Assembly (NCBI GenBank): GCA_043736395.1
Contig: JAYTCQ010000395.1
Span: 1 to 30,874 of the forward strand
Length of the DNA: 30,874 nt
Source: JAFDVL01 sp043736395
Lineage (GTDB): Bacteria; Acidobacteriota; Blastocatellia; RBC074
Direction of reading: 5' to 3'
The position numbers and the translations under genes are program-made. The notes under the pieces were generated by a model. It saw only the letters and a program-made list of their open reading frames with translations, ran no database searches and was not told the origin of the DNA. Position 1 is the stretch's first letter. Every line of letters starts with the position of its first letter. Shown here piece by piece: positions 16,431-22,982 of the stretch.

Positions 16431-16523
16431 GCAGGTTCTCCTAAAAATCTTAACGTCACAAACTTAAAAAGCCTGTAAGTTGCTGGATACGAAATTCGTA
16501 AATCTGCGAAAAGGTGTTTATGT

Positions 16524-16546
16524 GATTGCGTGGAAGTAACGCAATC
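16524..16546. repeat. 8-bp hairpin in the leader region of the permease gene
   Basis: GATTGCGT and ACGCAATC flank a 7-base loop. It lies between the permease pseudogene remnant and the start of the intact permease (16430). Neither strand has a T-run after it. It may be an operator or a leader structure; the sequence does not say which. Confidence 0.45.
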
Positions 16547-16560
16547 GGATGCTGGTTACT

Positions 16561-16896
16561 CTAAACGTAAGCAGACAAGTGGTCAATGGCTGCTCTTTTT
16601 ATTCCACCAGAATAAACGGGAAATCCTGTTGCAATAATCAACAATCCCGACCATGTTGCCGCCATTTAATAGGCGAACAAAACTACTAAAATAATTGTAG
16701 CTCCAACGATGTACACTATAGGAATTACAGGAGCGGGCCAGACGACAATTAACCATTCAGGTAAACCAACTTGTCGGGTGATGTCAGCAGAGACAATAAA
16801 AATGCCGGAACCAATCATGGATCCGGCATTTATAATGGTGGAATCTAACAGCTCCAGCCCTCGCACAAATTGCGAGTCGTTATTTTCTGTAGCCAT
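16561..16896 (-). pseudogene. remnant of an APC-family amino acid permease (internal deletion plus in-frame stop)
   Basis: The first about 53 codons (MATENNDSQFVRGLELLDST, then GSMIGSGIFIVSADITRQVG) are the N-terminus of a second, different APC amino acid permease. At about 16737 the reading jumps straight to what looks like a permease C-terminus (IPIVYIVGATIILVVLFAY). A TAA then interrupts it (16666-16668), and the same frame continues as MAATWSGLLIIATGFPVYSG to a TAG at 16561-16563, matching the usual final helix of this family. So roughly 300-350 residues of the middle are missing and the end carries a stop. It starts 9 bases after the rseP stop, suggesting a former operon partner. The product would not transport. 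Confidence 0.78.
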
Positions 16897-16905
16897 ATTT
16901 TTCTA

Positions 16906-18330
16906 TCATTTTCCCGGTTGTGGAGCTGGAGAAGCCTGTACTGCTGGCGCTGGCTCGCTTGATTTTCCAAAAGGTAAAATTCGCGCGAAGTCATTGAAAA
17001 AGACAAAGCCCATCAACAACATCAAGGCGACGAATCCCACTTGCTGATAGCGTTCCCGCATCGCCATTGAAACTGTTTTCCCGACCAAGCCTAATAATCC
17101 TTCGATAAATATCATCAGAATCATTCCGCCATCCAACACTGGAATCGGCAACAGATTCATAATACCCAAACTAAGGCTTAAAAAGCCCATCATTTGAATA
17201 ACTCCCGCCCATCCACCGTCTTTAAATACACCTGAAGTCAATTGCGCCATTCCAATTGGCCCGGCCAGCGATTCACGCGCCGAACGCTTGCCCGTAAAGA
17301 TTTGCTTGAAGGCAACCACGTTCGCATTGAAGAATTTCATATTAAAATTCCAACCGAATGCCAACGCCGCGAGAGGATTTTTTTCCTGCGTGAAAACCGC
17401 ATCGGACAAATCCGCGCCAAGTCCAAACGGATCATCTTTTGTCGCGTGCGGAGTCGCCTTGATTTGCAACGGCTGTCCAGCACGGTCTATTCCCAACGTG
17501 ACTTCTTTATCGTTGATTTCTTTGACAACCTGCTGGAAGCGACTCTGCGCCACCAATGGCTGATCGTTGATAGAAACCAACTTATCATTTACTTGAAGCC
17601 CGGCCTTCGCCGCTGCCGAATCAGGAGTCACTTTGACAACCTTCAAATCCTTAATTGCCATATCAGGGACAACGCCGATGCGACCTTCTTTTTGATCGCC
17701 GTCAGCCACAGGCACGACAGTTTTCGGAATTTGCTGCCCGCCACGTTCAATAATTAAAGGAATTTCTTCGCCGGGACGCAAACTGATTTCCATTTTGAAA
17801 TCATCAAACGTTGGATTCTTGACGCCGTTTACACTCACGATTTTGTCACCGGGCTGGAGTCCCGCTTTCTCTGCCGGCTGCCCTGCGACTACGGAAGCGA
17901 CAATGGTTTCCTGATTACTCACCGGACGCATATTGAATCCGATCATAATCCCAATTGTCGGAATTAAAATGGCAGTCACGATATTAAAGACAGGGCCTGC
18001 GAGTGCGACCAGGAAACGCTTCCATCCGGCGTGCGCCAGAAATTCATCCACGGAGCCTTCGCTTTTTCCCTGAATCATTTCTAAATTTTCGCCGCGAAAT
18101 TTAACGTAGCCTCCCAGCGGCAACAAGCTGATGCGGAAATCTGTTCCGCCCCAATCAAATCCAAATAATCGCTTGCCGAATCCGACCGAAAAAACTTCCG
18201 CCGGAATCCCTAACCATTTGGCGACGATGAAATGTCCAAATTCGTGGATCGTCACCATGACGCAAAGAACCAATAAAAAAACTAAAATTCCTTCAATCGT
18301 AAATCCTGGGACTGCAAACAATAAATTCAT
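16906..18330 (-). CDS. rseP: RseP-family site-2 intramembrane zinc metalloprotease
   Basis: 474 aa from the chosen ATG at 18330 (MNLLFAVPGF). A longer in-frame reading to 18417 adds 29 residues with no family similarity and would run into the divergent promoter region. HExxH is in the first membrane segment (H29-E30-F-G-H33), there are two tandem PDZ domains (about 115-190 and 195-275), and the second active-site motif NLLPIPVLDGG lies near residue 400; a Pro/Ala-rich tail ends the protein. The length is close to the E. coli enzyme (450). It cuts membrane-spanning substrates such as anti-sigma factors within the bilayer and clears signal-peptide remnants. A GGAG lies about 11 bases before the ATG. 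It is divergent from the hydrolase gene; the permease remnant follows 9 bases after the stop. Confidence 0.92.
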   Translation of the reverse strand: MNLLFAVPGFTIEGILVFLLVLCVMVTIHEFGHFIVAKWLGIPAEVFSVGFGKRLFGFDWGGTDFRISLLPLGGYVKFRGENLEMIQGKSEGSVDEFLAHAGWKRFLVALAGPVFNIVTAILIPTIGIMIGFNMRPVSNQETIVASVVAGQPAEKAGLQPGDKIVSVNGVKNPTFDDFKMEISLRPGEEIPLIIERGGQQIPKTVVPVADGDQKEGRIGVVPDMAIKDLKVVKVTPDSAAAKAGLQVNDKLVSINDQPLVAQSRFQQVVKEINDKEVTLGIDRAGQPLQIKATPHATKDDPFGLGADLSDAVFTQEKNPLAALAFGWNFNMKFFNANVVAFKQIFTGKRSARESLAGPIGMAQLTSGVFKDGGWAGVIQMMGFLSLSLGIMNLLPIPVLDGGMILMIFIEGLLGLVGKTVSMAMRERYQQVGFVALMLLMGFVFFNDFARILPFGKSSEPAPAVQASPAPQPGK

Positions 18331-18427
18331 GATTTTTATTACTCCTCGTCGACTCTTCGGGTACACTGAAAAAGCTGCGACAAAAACCAGTGTAGTCACG
18401 TGTGCAGAGAGTGTCAAACAAACAAAT
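18331..18427. promoter_or_regulatory. divergent intergenic region between rseP and the hydrolase gene
   Basis: These 97 bases must hold the promoters for both directions if the chosen starts are right. No strong -35/-10 pair could be picked on either strand. The rseP ribosome site (GGAG on the minus strand) lies at the left edge. Confidence 0.4.
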
Positions 18428-19159
18428 ATGAGCGTTTTCCAATCAGCATTTCATCCAGAACAAATTGCCGTCAAAATTCCGATCTGGCGTGAAATCCTGC
18501 TGCTGCGTGAATTAACGAAATTGCGCTCCGATCCCGTCTTTCGCGGTATGGGAATTCCGCATGGCGACGGTTCCGCCGTCATCACCATCCCCGGATTTTT
18601 GTGCAGCGATAATTACACGGCATATTTGACAAAATGGTTGAACCAAATTGGCTATCGCGCCTTTCCTTCCGGAATTGAACAAAACAACGATTGCATTGAA
18701 CGCGCTCTGCAAAGAATATTGACCACCATCGAAATTGCGTCTGCTGAAACGGGCGGCAAAGTTCACCTGATCGGGCACAGCCTGGGCGGAGTCTTAGCCC
18801 GCATTGCCGCCACCAATCATCCTGAAAAAATTGCTTCAATTATTACCCTCGGCTCACCGTTTCGCGGGATTCGCGCACACTCATTAATTTTGCGGCTGAG
18901 CGACAAAGCCCGCCGACAAATTCAATCCGATCAACCGCATTGCTTCACCGGATTTTGCGAATGCCCATCCGTAGCCGCACTGCGAAATACGCTCCCGCCC
19001 GAAGTCCGGCACTGTGCCATCTACACCAAAACCGACGGTATCGTGGATTGGAATTCCTGCCTCGGTGAAGAAATGAATCACGAAGTCAAAGGTACGCATG
19101 GAGGATTAGTTTTCAATGCGGAAGCTTATCGGTTGATGGCGGAGTGGTTAAAGAATTAA
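18428..19159 (+). CDS. alpha/beta-hydrolase, lipase/PGAP1-like
   Basis: 243 aa from ATG 18428 (MSVFQSAFHP). The frame is open further upstream, but that part is antisense to rseP and looks non-coding. Core motifs are IPGF (54-57, oxyanion region), GHSLGG (116-121, nucleophile S118), an acidic residue in TDGIVDW (D203 or D207) and H224 in GTHGG, giving a complete Ser-Asp-His triad of the triacylglycerol-lipase/GPI-inositol-deacylase-like group. No signal peptide is evident, so it probably acts in the cytoplasm or at the membrane. The substrate is unknown; a lipid or other ester is likely. It is followed after 8 bases by the 19163-19297 palindrome. Confidence 0.85.
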   Translation: MSVFQSAFHPEQIAVKIPIWREILLLRELTKLRSDPVFRGMGIPHGDGSAVITIPGFLCSDNYTAYLTKWLNQIGYRAFPSGIEQNNDCIERALQRILTTIEIASAETGGKVHLIGHSLGGVLARIAATNHPEKIASIITLGSPFRGIRAHSLILRLSDKARRQIQSDQPHCFTGFCECPSVAALRNTLPPEVRHCAIYTKTDGIVDWNSCLGEEMNHEVKGTHGGLVFNAEAYRLMAEWLKN

Positions 19160-19162
19160 ACC

Positions 19163-19297
19163 TTGGAAAGCGCGGAGCGTATGGAGTGCTGCGGCTGGGC
19201 GTAGCTTTGGTAGAGGTTTTCATTACAAATCTACAACGATGTCAAGCATACCAAAGCTACGCCCAGCCGCAGCACTCCATACGCTCCGCGCTTCCAA
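19163..19297. repeat. large palindromic element, 45-bp perfect stem, 36-nt loop (copy A)
   Basis: Bases 19168-19212 are the exact reverse complement of 19249-19293. The flanks TTGGA/TCCAA extend the stem with one unpaired base. The arm carries GCGGAGCGTATGGAGTGCTG. The same element occurs again at 22727-22846 in the opposite orientation, and the 36-base loops of the two copies match at 29 of 36 positions when one is reversed. So the whole unit, not just the stem, is conserved, as expected of a non-autonomous mobile palindrome (MITE/REPIN-like). It fills the gap between the hydrolase gene and the serS promoter. Confidence 0.92.
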
Positions 19298-19309
19298 CTA
19301 ATTCATTTC

Positions 19310-19338
19310 TTGACAGTTTTTCGCGCAATGCGTACTTT
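19310..19338 (+). promoter_or_regulatory. promoter of serS
   Basis: A perfect -35 TTGACA (19310-19315), a 17-base spacer and TACTTT (19333-19338, TAnnnT) form a good sigma-70 type promoter. Transcription would start near 19345 and give a leader of about 36 bases before the serS ATG. It begins 13 bases after the end of palindromic element copy A. Confidence 0.65.
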
Positions 19339-19380
19339 GTACGACTCACTCTGAAGCAGGTTTGAAAACAAAGGATTCTT

Positions 19381-20670
19381 ATGTTGGATGTTCATTTCGT
19401 GCGCGAGAATTTTGATCTCGTGCGAGCCAAATTAGCGACTCGAAATTTTGATGTCGCGTTGCTTGATCCCTTCGCCGAACTCGATACCGAACGGCGTAGC
19501 ATTGTCCGCGAACGCGATGAGCTAAACGCGACCACCAATCGCGTCAGCAAAGAAATCGGCAACCTCATGCGCGAAGGCAAACGCGATGAAGCCGAGGCGA
19601 TGAAAGCCCAATCAAAACAGGCTTCCGAACGCTCCAAAGAAATTGAATCGCGGCTGACAATAATCGAAGCCGAACTGGACACCATCCTGACGCGTGTACC
19701 GAATTTGCCGCACGAATCTGTTCCGGCTGGCAAAGGCGAAACCGAAAATATCGAAATCCGAAAATGGGGACAAGTACGTGATTTTGCGGCGGAAGGCTTT
19801 GATCCAAAAGATCACGTAGACCTCGCCGTCGCGCTCGGAATTCTTGATCTCGAACGCGCCACAAAAATTACCGGAGCACGTTTCAATGTGCTGTCCGGTT
19901 TGGGCGCCAAGCTCGAACGTGCGCTGATTAATTTCATGTTGGATTTGCACACGAACGAACACGGCTACCGCGAATTTTTGCCGCCGCTGATGGTGAATGA
20001 AGCAACGCTTTTCGGGACGGGACAATTACCGAAATTCGAAGAAGATTTATTCAAGGTACGCTTTGAGCGCGATTATTATTTGATCCCGACAGCCGAAGTT
20101 CCGCTGACGAATTTGCATCGCGATGAAATTTTGCACGATGCAGATTTACCGCTCAGCTATACGGCTTACACGCCATGCTTTCGTTCAGAAGCGGGCAGCT
20201 ACGGACGCGACACGAAAGGCCTGATTCGACAGCATCAATTCGATAAAGTTGAACTCGTCAAATTTACCAAGCCCGAAGATTCGTTCGAAGCGTTAGAGCA
20301 ATTAACCAGACACGCCGAAAAAGTTTTGCAACTGCTCGGCCTGCCCTATCGCGTGATGACATTGTCTACCGGAGACATGGGATTTTCGGCGACGAAAACC
20401 TACGACATCGAAGTCTGGTTGCCCAGCGCGAACACCTTCCGCGAAATTTCTTCGTGTTCAAATTGCGGAGATTTTCAGGCGCGTCGCGCGCAAATCCGCT
20501 TCAAGCGCGATGGCAAAAATAAGACGGAATTAGTGCATACGCTGAACGGCTCCGGCTTAGCCGTCGGGCGTACCTGGCTCGCAATTATCGAAAATTATCA
20601 ACAAGCTGACGGTACGGTGAAAGTGCCGGAAGCTTTAGTTCCATATCTAGGGACGGATTTAATTAAATAG
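19381..20670 (+). CDS. serS: seryl-tRNA synthetase
   Basis: 429 aa, the usual bacterial length. It charges tRNA-Ser (and tRNA-Sec) with serine in the cytoplasm. The N-terminal two-helix coiled-coil arm that grips the tRNA's long variable arm spans about residues 30-105. The class II core follows: TAEVPLTNLHRDEIL, motif 2 FRSEAGSYGRDTKGLIRQHQF with its catalytic Arg, and motif 3 NGSGLAVGRTWLAIIENYQ. AAAGGA lies about six bases before the ATG and a good promoter lies upstream. It probably forms a transcription unit of its own or with galU; a heptamer-repeat hairpin lies between them. No oddity in the sequence. Confidence 0.97.
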   Translation: MLDVHFVRENFDLVRAKLATRNFDVALLDPFAELDTERRSIVRERDELNATTNRVSKEIGNLMREGKRDEAEAMKAQSKQASERSKEIESRLTIIEAELDTILTRVPNLPHESVPAGKGETENIEIRKWGQVRDFAAEGFDPKDHVDLAVALGILDLERATKITGARFNVLSGLGAKLERALINFMLDLHTNEHGYREFLPPLMVNEATLFGTGQLPKFEEDLFKVRFERDYYLIPTAEVPLTNLHRDEILHDADLPLSYTAYTPCFRSEAGSYGRDTKGLIRQHQFDKVELVKFTKPEDSFEALEQLTRHAEKVLQLLGLPYRVMTLSTGDMGFSATKTYDIEVWLPSANTFREISSCSNCGDFQARRAQIRFKRDGKNKTELVHTLNGSGLAVGRTWLAIIENYQQADGTVKVPEALVPYLGTDLIK

Positions 20671-20674
20671 TAGA

Positions 20675-20760
20675 AAGTAATGAGTGATGAGTGATGAGTT
20701 GAAAAACACTCGTTACTCATCACTCATCACTCATCACTTTCTACTCATCACTCATTACTT
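20675..20760. repeat. heptamer-type tandem repeat with inverted copies between serS and galU
   Basis: The left part has tandem GAGTGAT units (20675-20699) and the right part has their complement, ATCACTC units (20714-20760). Eighteen bases at 20675-20692 are the exact reverse complement of 20743-20760, and a longer alternative pairing exists with 20714-20740. The block ends two bases before the galU ATG, so it occupies the place where a Shine-Dalgarno should be. It is a low-complexity repeat able to form a long hairpin. Confidence 0.85.
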
Positions 20761-20762
20761 TT

Positions 20763-21635
20763 ATGCCTACAAAAATTCGCAAAGCAGTTTTCCCCGCCGC
20801 TGGCCTCGGCACGCGGTTTCTTCCCGCCACTAAAGCGCAGCCCAAAGAAATGCTGACGCTGGTCGACAAGCCGTTAATTCAATACGGCGTCGAAGAAGCC
20901 ATCGCTTCCGGGATGAATGAAATCATTATCATCACAGGACGCGGAAAATATTCCATCGAAGACCATTTCGATATGTCCTACGAATTGGAAAAAGAACTGG
21001 AAGAGCGCGGCAAACACGAATTGCTGGAGCAGGCGCGGTACGTCTCAAAAATGTCCGACATTGCCTTCGTACGCCAAAAACAACCGCTCGGCCTCGGTCA
21101 CGCCGTATTGATGGCGCGTAATTTGGTAGGCAATGAACCATTCGCCGTCATCCTCAGCGACGACGTCATTGACGCCGATCCGCCGTGCTTGCAGCAGATG
21201 GTGGACGTCTACGAAAAATACGACGGCGCACCCGTCATCGCCTTGCAGGAAGTAGAAGGCGAAGCCATTTCGCGCTTCGGCGTGATCGCCGGTGAAGAAG
21301 TCGAAGAAGGAGTTTTTCGCATTCACGACATGGTAGAAAAACCGCGCTTTGAAGTCGCTCCATCGAACCTCGCCATCATCGGACGCTACCTGTTGCCGCC
21401 CGAAGTTTTTGCCCTGATCGAACAAACCCCACGCGGCGTCGGCGGCGAAATCCAAATCACGGACGCCTTACGCCAACTCGCGCAACAACGTCCATTTTAC
21501 GGATTGAAATTCAAAGGCAAACGCCATGATGCCGGGGATAAGCAGGGATTTTTAGAAGCTACGGTGGACTTTGCGTTGAAGCGTGAAGATTTAGGGAAAG
21601 AGTTTCGGGCTTATTTGAAGACATTGGAATTGTAG
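20763..21635 (+). CDS. galU: UTP--glucose-1-phosphate uridylyltransferase
   Basis: 290 aa, normal length for bacterial GalU. It makes UDP-glucose from UTP and glucose-1-phosphate for glycan, trehalose and envelope synthesis. Diagnostic stretches are FPAAGLGTRFLPATKAQPKEM (nucleotide-binding loop, Arg and Lys), the family's ITGRGKYSIEDHFD, the metal-site ILSDD, and DMVEKP. The gene follows serS by 92 bases. No Shine-Dalgarno precedes the ATG because the upstream sequence is the heptamer repeat. It may supply sugar nucleotides to the glycan operon on the other side of the window, but the two are not transcribed together. Confidence 0.96.
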   Translation: MPTKIRKAVFPAAGLGTRFLPATKAQPKEMLTLVDKPLIQYGVEEAIASGMNEIIIITGRGKYSIEDHFDMSYELEKELEERGKHELLEQARYVSKMSDIAFVRQKQPLGLGHAVLMARNLVGNEPFAVILSDDVIDADPPCLQQMVDVYEKYDGAPVIALQEVEGEAISRFGVIAGEEVEEGVFRIHDMVEKPRFEVAPSNLAIIGRYLLPPEVFALIEQTPRGVGGEIQITDALRQLAQQRPFYGLKFKGKRHDAGDKQGFLEATVDFALKREDLGKEFRAYLKTLEL

Positions 21636-21663
21636 TTAGATAGTAATAGCCAAATTATTATTT

Positions 21664-22515
21664 ATGGATATTCAAAAGAAAGTTGCGTTATTACAACGAT
21701 TGCTTGAGCAGTCAAATGAGATCCATATACACAGTAGTGACGACCCAACATTCAAAACGTGGAAAAACACTGTAGAGCGAACTCTCATTCGTATATTTGG
21801 CGATAACTCGCCTGAACTAAAGGAATTTAAAGCATTAAATTTTTTTTATAGTGCGTCAATTATGAGTTTGAATAGGGATTACTCAAATGAACATCAACAA
21901 TCCTTTCAGGACCACTTTCAAATCACTATTTCGTCAATAAAAAATTATATCGAAGAGCTGGAGCATTTTCCGGATGATGACTCAGTCCCATTGCTAAGTG
22001 CTAAAAATATAGAGATTAAAAAGGTGTTCATTAGTCATTCTTCAAAAGATATTCAATACGTGGAAGAGTTGATAGAATGCTTGGAAACAATAGGCCTTTC
22101 TAGCAGAAATATTTTTTGTACTTCATTTGAGGGGTATGGAATAGACTTAGGGGATAATTTTTTAGAGACAATAAAAGAAAAATTAAGTGATGACACGCTA
22201 GTTTTATTTGTACTTACAAAAAATTTTTATGCTAGTCCCATATGCCTTTGTGAAATGGGAGCCGCTTGGGTTCAATCAAAAGAGCATATTCCAATTCTTG
22301 TCCCTCCATTTGATTTCAAAAACATTCAGGGCGTAATACCTTTGACGCAAGGATTTAAAATCAATGAACCATTGAAGCTCAATTTATTTAAAGAGAAGGT
22401 AGAAAAACTTTTTGAACTTTCGCCAAAATCAAGTGTTTCGACTTGGGAAAGAAAGCGGGATCAAATTATCACTCGACTCAATAAGAAAATTGCGGAAGTG
22501 ATTAACCTCTCGTGA
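21664..22515 (+). CDS. stand-alone TIR-domain protein with N-terminal helical domain (putative NADase/immune effector)
   Basis: 283 aa. Residues 1 to about 105 are a helical domain (PTFKTWKNTVERTLIRIFGD) of a kind I recognise in front of several bacterial TIR and nucleotide-binding-type effectors. Residues 119 to about 250 are a TIR domain: KKVFISHSSKD (strand A), then SPICLCEMGAAW with the SxxCxxE signature, S191, C194 and the putative catalytic E197. Bacterial TIR domains cut NAD+ or make cyclic ADP-ribose-type signals during anti-phage defence. The gene is strikingly AT-rich against galU and the TPR gene, lacks a Shine-Dalgarno, has no partner gene beside it, and is followed by a repeat cluster; horizontal acquisition is likely. 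Domain call firm; a defence role is inference. Confidence 0.85.
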   Translation: MDIQKKVALLQRLLEQSNEIHIHSSDDPTFKTWKNTVERTLIRIFGDNSPELKEFKALNFFYSASIMSLNRDYSNEHQQSFQDHFQITISSIKNYIEELEHFPDDDSVPLLSAKNIEIKKVFISHSSKDIQYVEELIECLETIGLSSRNIFCTSFEGYGIDLGDNFLETIKEKLSDDTLVLFVLTKNFYASPICLCEMGAAWVQSKEHIPILVPPFDFKNIQGVIPLTQGFKINEPLKLNLFKEKVEKLFELSPKSSVSTWERKRDQIITRLNKKIAEVINLS

Positions 22516-22982
22516 GCCTGGGAAGCAGGTTCCAAAGCTGTGACCTAGCGCGTGAGCGCTAAGTAGGATAGCGATAATTTTTCTAGCCCGTGAAGCGAGC
22601 GACAGCACATGAGCTATCACCCGTTTCACGGGCTAATTTAATTCTCATCAACTCACCTGAGGTTGCGGCGCGACGCCTTCACCCCAGGCTACAAGCTGAT
22701 CGCCCGACCTTGCTGGCTGGTCATTGCGTGGAGCGTATGGAGTGCTACTGCCTGGAGTAGCTTTGGTATTCTTGACATCGCTGTAAATTTGCAATGCACG
22801 CCTCTACCAAAGCGACGCCGAGCCGCAGCACTCCATACGCTCCGCGTTTATTTGTTGCGTCCGGCAGGATGAAATTTTTGGTGGAAAACAGGCTAAGAAT
22901 TCGCGCTTGAGCTTGTCAGGTCTTCGGCAATTCTACGGTAATGAACTCAGCGCAAACTAACAGTTCACGCTACGAAAAAATC
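22516..22982. other. 467-base repeat-dense intergenic patch between the TIR and TPR genes
   Basis: The patch is a mosaic between convergent genes. At 22546-22561 there is a tight hairpin (TAGCGC, GTGA, GCGCTA). At 22584-22594 and 22625-22635 an 11-bp inverted repeat (TAGCCCGTGAA) encloses about 30 bases. AGCCTGGG just after the TIR stop (22515-22522) recurs inverted as CCCAGGCT at 22683-22690, perhaps bounding a composite. Palindromic element copy B follows at 22727-22846. From 22847 to 22982 I see nothing definite beyond a 6-bp TGAACT/AGTTCA pair. No coding frame here looks real. Confidence 0.65.
22727..22846. repeat. palindromic element (copy B), diverged and inverted relative to copy A
   Basis: Arms 22727-22768 and 22805-22846 pair at 35 of 42 positions; the mismatches cluster in the inner half. 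The 36-base loop (22769-22804, starting TTCTTGACATCG) matches the reverse complement of copy A's loop at 29 of 36 positions. The outer arm sequence GGAGCGTATGGAGTGCT is shared with copy A. It is thus an older or less constrained member of the same family, in the opposite orientation. Confidence 0.88.

Noticed and set aside
18331..18417. Longer reading of RseP with 29 extra residues.
   Set aside because: The family begins with a membrane segment right after a short N-terminus, as in MNLLFAVPGF; the extension lacks similarity and would consume the divergent promoter region.
18131..18427. Longer reading of the hydrolase gene with 99 extra N-terminal codons.
   Set aside because: The extra part is antisense to the rseP start region, has no ribosome site and looks compositionally non-coding; ATG 18428 gives a complete hydrolase.
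20714..20760. Possible CRISPR-like array from regularly repeated ATCACTC units.
   Set aside because: Units are 7 bases and directly adjacent with no spacers; this is a simple tandem repeat, and no cas gene is present.
22429..22629. Minus-strand frame running from the repeat patch into the TIR gene.
   Set aside because: It overlaps a well-supported TIR coding end, and the sequence is repeat-derived.
19163..22846. Composite transposon bounded by the two palindromic elements.
   Set aside because: The block contains the housekeeping genes serS and galU, no transposase, and no target-site duplication could be seen; only a possible recombination pair remains.
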